The notes below the pieces were generated by a model. That model did not search any database. It was not told the DNA's origin and saw only the letters and a program-made list of their open reading frames with translations. Shown here one piece after another: positions 53,661-64,000 of a stretch of DNA of 64,000 nt (position 1 is its first letter; each line of letters opens with the position of its first letter). The position numbers and the translations under genes were made by a program. Source of the stretch: Chrysemys picta bellii (Eukaryota; Chordata; Testudines; Emydidae); NCBI RefSeq assembly GCF_011386835.1, contig NC_088792.1:37872882-37936881 (forward strand). The letters run 5' to 3'.

Positions 53661-54629
53661 ATACCCATCTGATAAAATGGGTGAAATCCTGGCTCCCCTG
53701 AAGTCAACTGACACGCCACTGAAGTCACTGACTTAAATGAGACCAGGCCTACATCATATGTGATAACTCTGGGGAAATCTTCACACTTCCTTGTATATCC
53801 AGAAAGTCCTGAAGTCAGCAGTAACTACATGATTTCAACATGCAGAAGAGGTGAAAATTTTCAGAGAGGTTTCTGCAACTCTGATGCTGCAATAGCAGCC
53901 ACTGAGCAGCATGTGGGGAGAATTCTCTGAAGAGCACACCCTTGCGGAGCCCTTGTACTCACATGTTGCATGGAGAATAGGATTTTGCCCTGGTGCACAT
54001 TCTGCTACACTGCTACATTGCGGTAGTTTTTTAAAAATAGAATGATCCTTCCTGTGCTATCTTCTCCCAAAATCCCTTGTTAAACACCTGCTCTCCATGA
54101 TCTATGCTAGTTGGAGCATTACCCGGACACGATCTCTATTCAGACAGCTGGAAGTGATACAAGTGTTCATTTCCATTTCTGACCTCTCTCATACAGAAAG
54201 AAACCTTCCATCAAATCCAGCTGCTCTGACCCTCTTAATAGACTCTTTGAAACTGACATAGCTTGAGAAAGGGCAATTTCTTAAAAGGCCTTTTGTTCTT
54301 TATTTAGACTGAAGCATTTCTGAAGACTTTAAAATTCAACCACGAACAAAAAATAAGCTTTTTTTGGCTTTAAAATACATTTTCTGTGACTTTGGGAAAA
54401 CAGCCTTCTGTCCCAATCATATCACATTCAATGACTGTGTCAGAGCATCTGTGTTAAAGGGACTAATATATGGCAGACTGCTAAAGTCAGGAAGATTTTC
54501 TAATCCTCAAATGTATTTTTATTTAAAATTTAGTAAAGTAAAGCATTTAAAACACAAATAATTGCATATCTAATATACATGTTATATATTGTGTTAGTAT
54601 TAGTATACTATTAAATATATTTGTGATGT
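53661..54629. other. Noncoding, nothing recognised
   Basis: ARMC3 5' flank or first intron; no exon for the ARMC3 N-terminus was seen. Confidence 0.45.
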
Positions 54630-55323
54630 TGTGTGTGACGTTGCACCCCATAAGGCTTCATGGAAATATGCTTATAAATGTATATATGATATAACTGGAA
54701 TATGTTTTATGCTACGTATGCCATGTAACATATCTATCTAAAGGTTATGATCTACTGAATATATTCATCCTATTTGTATGCATGTGTCATTGTTGTATTC
54801 AAAGTTATGAATATTGGCTGTGTAGTTGCTTGATTTCTAAGTAGCCTTAGTAAAGCATTTGGTCAGCTTCTTGAGAAAGGAATGTGCAAATAAAGAGCCC
54901 AATCAAGAAACACTTAAAGGACAATGAATCTTGGAAGGCTCCAATCCACATAAGAAGTCTACCTGACGTTCAGGGTAGCATGTAAACACAATTGCTTGTA
55001 AAAACTGAGTCATGCTTGGCATGTGACTTGCCCATGTGACTCAAAAACTCCATCTTGGAGCTGGACATAAAAGAGAGGAGGGGGTCTCCACCCACAAGAG
55101 AAAGTCTATTTAAACCCCTTGGAGACCCCTCCATTTCGTCTTCAGCTAGCTCCATCCCCAAGGATACCTCAGAGAAACTGGAACAAAGGACAGTAACTAC
55201 AAGGGGTGTGAGTGATTGCTGGACCCAGACTAGAAGGAGGCTCGTCTGTAAAAGGAAGCTTACTGGAACACCTCTGAGGGTGAGGTTTTATCTGTATTCA
55301 GTTTGCTGAAGTAGGCTGTAGCC

Positions 55324-56332
55324 CAGGGGTCGGCAACCAATGGCACGCCAGCCGATTCTGAGTGGCATGCTGCCTGCCCGGTGAGAGGAGGAGGAGGAGG
55401 AGGGGCGGAGGGGCCGGAAAGCGCCACGTTGTGGGAAGAAGCGGGGGAGGGGGAAGCTTGGCTGCCGCAGGACCAAGCTTCTGCCTCCTGCCTCCACAGG
55501 AGAGAGCGGTGGGGGGGGTCCCAGCCCCCTGCCCCACTCAGCCCCCCCACCCACCGCTCTCCCCTGCAAGGGCAGGAGGCAGAAGCTTGGTCCTGCGGCA
55601 GCCAAGCTCCCCCCTCCCCCGTTTCTTCCCACAACGTGGTGCATTCCGGCTCCTCCTCCTCCTCCCTCTCCCTGCCGGCGACGGCCCTTGAGAGGGGGAG
55701 CGGAGTCGAGTTGAGTGGCAGTGTGCTCCCTGCTCCGCAGAGCAGGCAGAGAGAGGTAGGGACGGGCCTTAGGGAAGGGGGTGGAACAGGGCATATCCGG
55801 GATATTGTTGGACCTCAACGGTCTGGGAGGGATATGATGAGCCGCTCAGGGCAGGGGGCTGGGAGCACCCCCACGAGCAGAGCACCCCAGCCTTCTGCCC
55901 TGCACCCCCCCACGCCCCGCCTGCCTTCTGCCCTGCACCTCCACACACACCCAGCCTTCTGCCCTGACCTCCCCCCAACACCCAGCCTTCTGCCCTGCAC
56001 CTTCACACACATTCCAGCCCTCTGCCCTGACCTCGAGTCGCCCCGCTCAGCCCGCTGCAGGCCTAGGTGAACAGAACCCCAGGCTGGAAGTGGGCTGAGC
56101 AGGCTGGCGGCGTAAGATTAAAAATTATTTTAATTTAATTTTAAAGGAAGCTTCTTAAACATTTTAAAACCTTGTTTACTTCACATACAACAATAGTTTA
56201 GTTATATAATATAGACTTATAGAGAGAGACTTTCTAAAAAACGTTAACATGTATTACCGGCACGCGAAATCTTAAATTAAAGTGAATAAATAAAGACTTG
56301 GCACACCACTTCTGAAAGGTTGCCTACCCCTG
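55324..56332. mobile_element. hAT element (GGTCGGCAACC family), long copy with GC palindrome
   Basis: The ends CAGGGGTCGGCAACC and GGTTGCCTACCCCTG are inverted repeats. The target duplication CTGTAGCC is perfect (55316-55323, 56333-56340). The right 230 bp aligns with 36120-36356. The left-centre has a GC-rich hairpin with roughly 130-bp arms (about 55386-55519 against 55540-55675), and a minisatellite follows at 55891-56030. No transposase; several overlapping open frames are compositional. Confidence 0.92.
55891..56030 (+). repeat. Minisatellite, about 32-bp unit
   Basis: CCTTCTGCCCTG recurs at 55891, 55924, 55955 and 55986, with a variant at 56018. Spacing is 31-33 bp. It is inside the hAT element. 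Confidence 0.85.
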
Positions 56333-56405
56333 CTGTAGCCCATGAAAGCTTATGCTCAAATAAATTTGTTAGTCTCTAAGGGCCACAAGTACTCCTGTTC
56401 TTTTT
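56333..56405 (+). repeat. Right part of the CGAAAGCTTATGCTC-type repeat
   Basis: CTGTAGCCCATGAAAGCTTA, then AATTTGTTAGTCTCTAAGG and CCACAAGTACTCCTG. The left part GCTGAAGTAGGCTGTAGCC ends at 55323. Same family as the inverted dimer at 2714-2903. Confidence 0.75.
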
Positions 56406-56880
56406 GTATTAGACATAGAGTTGTGTGTTCTATTTTATTTTGCTTGATAATTCACTTAAATCCTATTTTCTGTATTTAATAAAATCACTTTTTACTTATT
56501 AATTAACCCAGAGTATGTATTAATACCTGGGGGGGGGGCAAACAGCTGTGCATATCTCTCTATCAGTGTTATAGAGGGCGAACAATTTATGAGTTTACCC
56601 TGTATACAGGGTAAAACGGATTTATTTGGGGTTTGGACCCCATTGGGAGTTGGGTATCTGAGTGTTAAAGACAGGAACACTTCTTAAGTTGCTTTCAGTT
56701 AAGTCTGGAGTTTTGGGGCACATGGTTCAGACTCTGGGTCTGTGTTGGAGAAGCCTGACGTGTCTGGCTCAACAAGACAGGGTGCTGGAGTCCCAGGCTG
56801 GCAGGGAAAGCAGGTGCAGAAGTAGTCTTGGCACCTCAGTTGGCAGTCCCAAGGGGGTTTCAGTGATCCAACCCGCCACA

Positions 56881-57904
56881 GTATTTATACCATATAATTA
56901 CACACCTTAAACCGTTTACTATTTGTGTTGCTATACTACTCTTTCATGCCTTTTTATACTACTAATACATCAGAGGTCCATGTTGCTAAATAATCCTGAA
57001 TACTGAGGTCACTGAAATGTATATACATAGCTCATCAGCCAAGGATATCACTTAGGACCAGGTAGATCACTCAGACCTTGTCCTGAACTGCAGGATGTGC
57101 TAAAAGAGGGCAGATGAGGGCACAGGAAGCTTTTTGTCCCCTCTCCTCAGTGTACATGTGCAGAAGTAAGGCAAAATATGCTCCTAGGACTCAATCCTGC
57201 AAACTCCTCCTCACAGAACTAGTCCTTAGCACTAGTCATTAATTCCATTGGCTTCAATGGGGCAACTCACATGAGTAAGAGTTTGCAGGACTGGCCCCCT
57301 AGAACTCCCTTGAATGCTAGGAGGGGATTGCTTGGCAAAGGCACGTATCTATGCTCATGACCATCAAGCAGTGTGGTCAGCTGGCTTGACAATATGGCCC
57401 AGTAATCCTCACATAGTTCATGCTGTGACCAGCAGCAGGCATGGGAAGTAGTGCAATTAATTAATCCTCACAACAGCTCTATGAGGTATGAGCATAGTGA
57501 ACCAAATTCTGACCCCAGTGTGCAGCCCAAATGGCAGGTCAGTGTGCTGGGGATCTATGTAGGAATCTTTTCCCTAGGCTGTAGAACAGCAATACAGCCA
57601 CTCCATGGCCTCTACAACAGCCCATGCAGTTGGTTCACTCTACCTGCCTGACAAATGGCCACTGGACAGTTAAGTATCTCTTGCCACACCTTCACTCTTC
57701 CCCTGTCCCAACCAAAAAAATCTCTGTGTGCTGGGACATAGGAAACCCCTATAGAGAAGAGCTATACGGTACACACAGGATATAACCATTCTGAGAGTCA
57801 GACAATCCTGTCCCACCCCACCCCTTTCCAATTGCTGGATCAGGGCCCTTTGATGCAGTGGAGATTTAACAGATTAATGTCATATCCCTCATTTCTACTT
57901 CTAC
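56881..57904. other. Noncoding, nothing recognised
   Basis: No supported gene or repeat boundary. Confidence 0.45.
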
Positions 57905-57905
57905 T

Positions 57906-58037
57906 AAGGTGACTAGATAGCAAGTGAAAAATCAGGGCAGGGAGTGGGGGGGGGGGGCAGTAATAGGTGCCTATATAAGAAAAAGCCCCAAATATTGGGA
58001 CTGTCCCTATAAAATCGGGACATCTGGTCACCCTAAC
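57906..58037. mobile_element. Short MITE (GGTGACCAGA ends)
   Basis: The left end TAAGGTGACTAGATA and right end TCTGGTCACCCTA are inverted repeats. The interior has a G-run (about 57947-57958) and TGGGACTGTCCCTATAAAAT. About 130 bp, no coding. Confidence 0.7.
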
Positions 58038-58124
58038 TTCTCCATTTATATTTCAGCTTGTAAAGGTTTGAGACCCTTTAGGGTAAAGGGCTCTATATAT
58101 ATTGTAAATGTAAACTATTGATCG

Positions 58125-58335
58125 ATCCTAAGGCCAGAAGGGACCATTGTGATTATCTAGTCTGATCTCCTGTATAACGCAGGACATAGAACTACCCCGA
58201 AATAATTCCTACAGCAGATCTTTTAAGAAAACATCCAATCTTGATTTAAAAATTGTAAGTGATAGAGAATCCACCCCAACCCTTGGTAAATTGTTCCAAC
58301 AGTAAATTACTCTCACTGTGAAAAATGTATGCATT
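58125..58335 (-). mobile_element. CR1 3' tail fragment
   Basis: AAGGCCAGAAGGGACCATTG, CTAGTCTGATCTCCTG and TAAATTGTTCCAACAGTAAA on the reverse strand: the same tail type as 59255-59480. Confidence 0.75.
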
Positions 58336-59254
58336 ATTATTATTATTACACTACATCTATACTGAGCAGATATGACAAATTAAGCTGATAACCAATAACA
58401 GATGTATGTACACCACCCTCCAAAATATTCTGCTATCTGAAGACTAGTTGGGGCTTTTAGCAAACAGCCCTTAGCAAGGGGCAGTGAGGAGCTTGGAGAG
58501 AGGGAGGAAATCATCTGTCACACTTCTTCACGGGACACAGCCATCATACTTCCACAAGGGCATAGCTAGCTCTGCTGGCCAACGCATGTGAGGGTCGGGG
58601 GCAAAGCCATAGCTCTGAACTGATTTTTCTTGGATTTTGGTTTTGTAATTTTAAATAATTGGGCAGGTGCGAAAAGTCTGTCTGGGCACTTTTTATTTTA
58701 ACTTGAAAGGAAATAAATAAAAACCTAATACAATACTCCTTGTCCCTTTCCACCCAGCTGTGCCTGGAGGATGCATCTGAGCCACAGCCTCTGCACTCCC
58801 TCAGAAGCTGTGGCTGTGATTTGGGCTTCCCTGATGCAGGCTACATAAGGGGGGAATTCTTACTCCCTTCCCACACCCCTGTGCAGCTGCATTAGACATA
58901 GCCTTGAGTGATTTCTCTGTAGCTTTAGGTTGTGTGCTTCTATAAACATTTGGTTAGGCTAGAAGGTAAAGATATAAACAATACGGGAATAAACCATAAC
59001 CTCACTTTTTCCTGAAACTTCAGAATGGCTTCTTGAAATTGTCATAGGCAGTTGCAGACCTTGCAATGGCATTAGGCTTTGAACGGAAGGGTGATTTACA
59101 GTTAACATTCTAATGAGCCACCTAGTGAAGAGGGAGGGCCACTTTCAGCCCTGGTGAAAGCTGGAGAAACTCCACTGACTTCCAGAGTTGTGCCTGCCTA
59201 TAAAAGGGATGAATTTGGCCCAAATATTTAGCTATGGTGATGAAGTGGTAGATA
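58336..59254. other. Noncoding, nothing recognised
   Basis: A MITE-end-like CTACATCTATACTGAGCAG occurs at 58350; otherwise nothing. Confidence 0.4.
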
Positions 59255-59706
59255 TAGAATTATAGATTCTGAGGCCAGAAGGGAGAATTGTGTTCATCAA
59301 GTCTGACCCATAAATAAATATTTATTTCAAAAAATTCAGTCCTGATTTAAAAATGGCCAGTGATGGAGAATCTACCACAACCGTTGGTAAATTGTTCCAA
59401 TGGTTAATTACTCTCACTATTTCAAAAATGTACACTTTATTTCCAGTCTGAATTTATCTAGCTTGAACTTCCAGCCATGGATCATGTTATACCTTTGTCT
59501 GCTAGACTGAAGAAACCATTATTAAATATTTGTTTCCCATTTAGGCTCTTACAATCTGTAATCAAGTCACCCCATAACCTTCTCTTTGTTATGCTAAATA
59601 AACTCAGCTCCTTGAATCTATCACTGTAGGGCATGTTTTCTAATCCTTTAATCATTCTCATGATTCTTCTCGAAACCCCCTCCAACTTATCAATATTTTT
59701 CTTGAA
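59255..59706 (-). mobile_element. CR1 3' fragment with ORF2 C-terminus
   Basis: Reverse strand: [32 protein letters not shown] and NGKQIFNNGFF, then the tail. 5'-truncated at about 59706, where Gypsy sequence begins, so it probably inserted into the Gypsy pol. Confidence 0.8.
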
Positions 59707-61135
59707 TTTTGGATGAATCTTGAATGAAGGAGACTGAGCTGTTTTGCATGGGGGGAATTGGTCTGGGCATAGGACCGAATGTAGGTTGCAACCAAAGTGC
59801 ATAGGGCCAGCCACCAGAAACTTCTTGACACCAGGGCCTGGGTCTTGAATAGACTGAAGTGACTTGCCAGAGAAGCATCATGTCAGATTCATCAGACTTG
59901 CAGACTGGGTCACCCGTCGGGTACATAGATGCATCCCTTCCGATACAGAATTCCATCACGGAGAGTGAACGTCAAGGCAGTCTGGGCATTGGCACTGTCT
60001 AGGGCTTAGTAGAACTGAACTGCAAGGGGATTGTTGTGCACCAGGGAATGTACGGAGAAGAGCAGGTCATGGTACCGGAGATGAAATTTGACAGTTTGAG
60101 AATTGTGGATTCTCACAACTCTGGGTCTGGTTCACAACACTCCCCCTTTCAGGATAATGCATTTGCCTTCCCATTCCTGGTCCTGGGTTGGTAGGTCACC
60201 ACAAAGTCGAATCGTGTGAAGACGAGAATCCAGTGGGCCTGTTGCTTTAGGTGCTGAAGCATCTTCAGGAATTCCAGATTTTTGTGCTCAGTGAGGACTT
60301 AGATTGGGAACCTGGTACCCTCCATAAGATGCCGCCATTCCTCAAAGGCTGTTTTGATGCCCACTAGCTCTTTATCGAGGATGTCATCATTTTTTCTCTG
60401 CTGGGATGGGCTTGTATGAGTAAAAAGCACAAGGATGAAGCTGACTATTTGAGGCTGCCGTTTGGGAGAGGTCTGCTCCCAGCCCAAAGTTCAAGGCATC
60501 CGTTTCTACTGGAAATGGCCAGCCCAGTTTGGGGTGAACCAAAATGGGGGCTGTGATGAATTTCTGCTTTAGGCACTCAAAAGCTGCGTACACCTATGGG
60601 GGCAAGAAAAACAGACTCCCTTATAAAGGGGACTGTGATTGGGGCCACCATCCCTGAGAAACCCTTGATGAACCACATATAGAAATTGGTGAAACGCAAA
60701 ATGATTGCAGCCCCTGGGTGTCCCTGGGTAACATCCAGTTGATGGTGACTGTCACTTTGTGTGGGTCCTTGGCCAACCCTTCAGGGGAGATGATGTAGCT
60801 GAGAAACTCTACTGTTGACCAGAGTCTCCCCATAGACCATGGGCCTCATCAGGTGTTGCAGCTATAACGGCAGTCAAAGGTTCATCAAGGGTGGATTCGC
60901 GGCTGCTGCCAATCCAACAGGGGCACAAGGAAGCAACTGGCCCAGTCCAGACCCCCTTATCAGGGTTGGTGTTTCCTGACCTTGAAACTGGTCTGACCTT
61001 AGCAGGGCATCTCAGGGCAAAGTGTCCACTGCACCCATGTGACCCTAAGAGCATCCCAATATCAGAGGGCAAGGGGTTCACTGGTATCAGGTAATAAGTT
61101 TCATCTGGACTGACTGGTTCAGTGTATCCCAATTC
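59707..61135 (-). pseudogene. Gypsy gag-pol remnant with internal deletion
   Basis: Minus strand from high to low: a knuckle-like CSGHFALRCP near 61030; the RT C-terminal block VEFLSYIISPEGLAKDPHKV near 60800; the RNase H block KFITAPILVHPKLGWPFPVE, ETDALNFGLGADLSQ and QLHPCAFYSYKP (60590-60390), then KELVGIKTAFEEWRHLMEGT; then an integrase N-terminal block HDASLASHFSLFKTQALVSR (about 59880-59820). Most of protease and RT is missing between 60830 and 61000. Stops and frameshifts throughout. Confidence 0.82.
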
Positions 61136-62790
61136 ACATATGTCACAATCTGCATCTAATAGCTGTCATGTAATATGTCATTGGAAAACTAACTCATTGA
61201 TCATTAATATTCTTGTGTGATGTAGGTACATAGTGTAAATTTAAAATTATGGATATATGCTGGAATGGTGATTAAAATGTGCTTAAACCAGGCATGTCAG
61301 GGGGAGTTGGTAAACAGGTCTGTTCTAGACAAAGGAATGTGTATCTGCTTCTCTGACTAGGCCAGTCGTCATGCAGAAACAATAAAGGTCCATTCACATA
61401 TTAGGTAAACAAAGCTATCAAGCGGGGAAGGAGACAGCTTCCAGCAGGCAAGAGAAATTTTATTTGGGCTATAAAAACAGGGGGTCTGAACCTCAAGTGA
61501 TATGCAATTGAATCAACTGATTGTATACAATATTACTGCATTACAAATGTTTGAGAGAAGTGTTTTGTGAAAGCCTATGACAAATTGGTGATTAATATCA
61601 TTGTGAAATGTATGTATTAACACTATATATGGAATTATGGATACTCTTTGACATTAGGCTTTACAAACACAGGGAGAAACAGGTCAGTTCCAGAGAAGAG
61701 GGAATGTCACATCTATACTAAGCAGGACATCATCCTGCCTTTTGAAACATGGTCATTGAACTTTGGAAGATACAAGCAAAGCCAAAAGCCATCTTTAGCA
61801 TCCATGACTAGACAGACATGAGGGAACAGAACTCTTGCAAGCTGAGAAAGATGGATTCTTCAATCATGGGAGGTTGAAGTCTCTGGAAATGGAATATAAG
61901 TGAGAAACCTGCTTAAGCAAAGAACTTTCATCTAGAAAGACAAGGGAAAACAGCCCCTTGTGCTTCTGTGGAAGGTCCTGACTGAGTGAAAGTCAGCCAT
62001 GGCTGGGAAGAAGGAATATTGACGAGAGAAATCATCTTAAACAAAGCCTGTACTTTGGTAGATTAAGTTTTAGACTTTTAGATGTGTGTTTTCACTTTTA
62101 TTTGCTTGTAACCATCTCTACTTCGATTTCTTTTACTTGGCATCACTTAACCTATGTCCTATCATTAATAAATTTGTTTAATTTTTACTATAAACCAACT
62201 CAATGCTGTGTTTGAAGGGAAGGTTGTATTTACCCCAGTTAAGTTAATAAGCTGTGATGTGCTTTTGTCTCTGTAAAGGAACAAACAAACCTTATCATTT
62301 CTCTGAACTGCCCAGAAGAGGGCTGGACATTGCAGACAAGGTAAAGTGTCCACTTTATCCCCAGATTTCTCATGTTTCATCCTGAGCTTTGAGCTCTGTA
62401 TAATCTCACAGGAGCGCAGAAGTCATGGGAGTTCATACATCCAAAGATTGAATTTAGTGTAACTTGATCTATTCATTGCTTTGAAAATTAATTTTTGGAA
62501 AATTTGGGACTGGGAATGTGTTGGGGTCACTTGGCAAGTAGTAACTAATGCTGGTAGAGACTAGGGAGTGTGACTGGTGTATTGCTGGCAGGCTGCTGGG
62601 GTCAGAGCTGCTGGACCAGGGCGGCAGTTATATGCAGACACTCAGGATCTGACCTATATGCTTGTGGCTGGCTGTGAGCATCCCAGGCTAGGAGCTACAG
62701 CAGTAAGCATTGTAAGGCACCCAGGGTTGCAGGGCAAGTGATGACAGAATCCCTCATTGGTCTGAACTGCATGCCGAACCCCATGACACC
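61136..62790. repeat. LTR-like repeat sequence beside the Gypsy remnant
   Basis: Two related-looking stretches begin at TGTCACAATCTGCATCTAAT (61141) and TGACAAATTGGTGATTAATA (61578). TAATAAATTTGTTTAA near 62165 is poly-A-signal rich. It ends around CATGCCGAACCCCATGACAC (62770-62790). Likely LTR or solo-LTR material; exact units not resolved. Confidence 0.45.
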
Positions 62791-63495
62791 CCACAATACA
62801 GACACAGGCCCAATTGGGTGTAGCAAGAAGAGAAGCCAGCACTGTTTTAGGAAACCTCAGATCTGACCACGATCACCACTAAACTTCTATGGGAGTGGAA
62901 CTTTTGGCTCCCTGGGGGGAGCAGTCAGGGTTGATGGCGAAGCCACCTGGGCTTGTAGGGCAGCATTTGTGCCTGCAGATGGATACCTGTGTCTGCAAGT
63001 TCTGTATGACACACACCTACACTCAACCGTGCACATTGCAACTGAGACAATTTGACCCACACCAGTATTGTGTCTCCCGGTGTTAAGCAACGTCACTCCT
63101 CCACACATACGTCGTGAGAATGCTACAGCCAGAATGGTTGAGAAGATCAGAGCAAACCAAGGCCTACCAATATACACCGACCTCTTTGACCATCCATGAG
63201 TGTGCCTATCGTCGAAGCACCCTTCATGAGCCAACTTGTCCAACCCAGATTTCTCTGTGATGTCAATATCACACAAAGAATGGTCTTCAGCTGACATCAG
63301 AAATCAGTCTCTTATAAATGACCCAATTGTGTGCCCAGCTTTGATTTGCCATGTCACTCGTGAGCCCTTCTGAACCAATTTCCAATGGGCCAAGGTCAAT
63401 GGGCAGGCCTGTACACCTGGAGCCAGTACAAGGATCCCACATGCAGCAGTGGTCAAAAACAGACAATGTCTCTCATCAATGATGATTGCCCTTTT
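62791..63495. other. Unclassified sequence with a 136-codon minus-strand open frame
   Basis: An open frame at 62887-63297 (minus) has no recognisable domain. Base composition is more even than the surrounding intron, so it may be an unrecognised transposon part. I would not call it a gene. Confidence 0.3.
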
Positions 63496-63499
63496 ATCA

Positions 63500-64000
63500 C
63501 ATTTGATGGTGGGTCTGAGGGCTCTGCACTATGCTGAGGCTGCGGCGAATTGGCTTGGCAAGCTCCACATTCGATAAGAAGGATATATTCAAATGCATAC
63601 TGTTTACTTGCACCCAGCTTACTAAGCAAGCCAGATCATTCTGTATCAGTGACTTGTCCTCTTCATTATTTATCACTTCCCCAATCTTTGTGTCATCTGC
63701 AAACTTTATCAGTGATGATTTTATGTTCTCTTCCAGGTCATTGATAAAAATGTTAAATAGTGCAGGGCCAAGAACCCATCCCTGTGCAACCCCACTAGAA
63801 GTACATCCATTTGATGATGATTCCCTTTTTACGGTTACATTTGGAAACCTATCAGATATCCAGATTTCAATCAATTTAGTATGTGCCATATTGTTCTAGT
63901 TTTTTAATCAAAATATCATGTGGTACAAAGTCAAATGCCTTACAGAAGTTCAACTATATTACATCAACACTACTACCTTTATCTATCGAACTTGTAATCT
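63500..64000 (-). mobile_element. CR1 LINE fragment with RT active site (runs off window)
   Basis: Minus-strand frame 63889-63497: [40 protein letters not shown] and LVSWVQVNSMHLN. The FADD active site is kept, unlike the CR1 at 11575, though the PQG motif reads AQG. The sequence continues upstream past 64000. Confidence 0.85.

Larger units (their letters stand above)
54630..56880 (+). mobile_element. LTR-like repeat split by nested insertions
   Basis: The outer element runs about 54630-55308 and resumes near 56408 (TATTAGACATAGAGTTG) to about 56880 (GTGATCCAACCCGCCACA). It includes AATAAAATCACTTTTTACTT and GCTGGCAGGGAAAGCAGGTG. I judge it LTR-like from its TG...CA style ends and poly-A-signal-rich middle. 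Between the halves lies a CGAAAGCTTATGCTC-type repeat that is itself split by a hAT. Confidence 0.65.

Noticed and set aside
55288..56070. Open frames of 124-229 codons on both strands
   Set aside because: They are inside the GC palindrome and minisatellite of a hAT element; composition alone keeps them open.
62887..63297. 136-codon minus-strand frame as a gene
   Set aside because: No domain, no splice context and no matching neighbour; kept only as an unclassified region.
52573..64000. ARMC3 start-codon exon
   Set aside because: I scanned the minus strand for a Met-Gly-Lys-rich short exon with a phase-0 donor and saw no convincing candidate.
1..64000. CRISPR arrays, operons, phage or bacterial defence systems
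   Set aside because: Spliced gene structure and vertebrate retroelements show nuclear DNA; no regularly spaced identical repeats with unique spacers were found.

Overview
This is vertebrate nuclear DNA, most likely from a turtle. It is intron-rich, has no operons, and is crowded with amniote retroelements and DNA transposons. The turtle call is an inference. It rests on abundant CR1 LINEs, a tRNA-headed SINE with a CR1-like tail (the tortoise Cry/polIII-SINE plan), a DIRS-type retrotransposon, Gypsy remnants with a SCAN-like Gag, and many hAT/MITE copies.

Only one host gene is supported: ARMC3 (armadillo repeat-containing 3), on the minus strand. Ten coding exons run from 52572 (5' side) to the window edge at 1 (3' side), 1429 coding bases in all. 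Every internal junction has a GT donor and an AG acceptor, and the reading phases join without a break. The start-codon exon lies upstream of 52572 and was not found, so it is probably outside the window. The 3' exons lie before base 1.

The rest is intron or 5' flank filled with nested repeats. 1.5-25.7 kb is one 24-kb intron. It holds Tigger-like MITEs, an inverted-dimer repeat, a SINE, two adjacent palindrome-bearing MITEs, an old CR1 split by a younger CR1 with an intact 949-codon ORF2, a further CR1 tail, and a Gypsy-like LTR element whose SCAN-like gag is interrupted by another CR1. 26.0-35.6 kb is an intron with two hAT elements that have 8-bp target duplications, a decayed Gypsy gag/protease block, a roughly 500-bp foldback and a GC-rich block. 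39.5-48.1 kb is an intron with a decayed DIRS element (Gag, RT, RNase H, tyrosine recombinase) opposite a MITE. 52.6-64 kb holds LTR-like repeats, a three-level nested insertion, Gypsy pol remains and CR1 fragments.

I see no evidence for an unknown multigene system. The most interesting items are the SCAN-like gag, the DIRS element, the large foldback structures and the datable nested insertions. The young CR1 and the DIRS element have each lost one RT active-site aspartate through the same kind of change (Asp to Asn).
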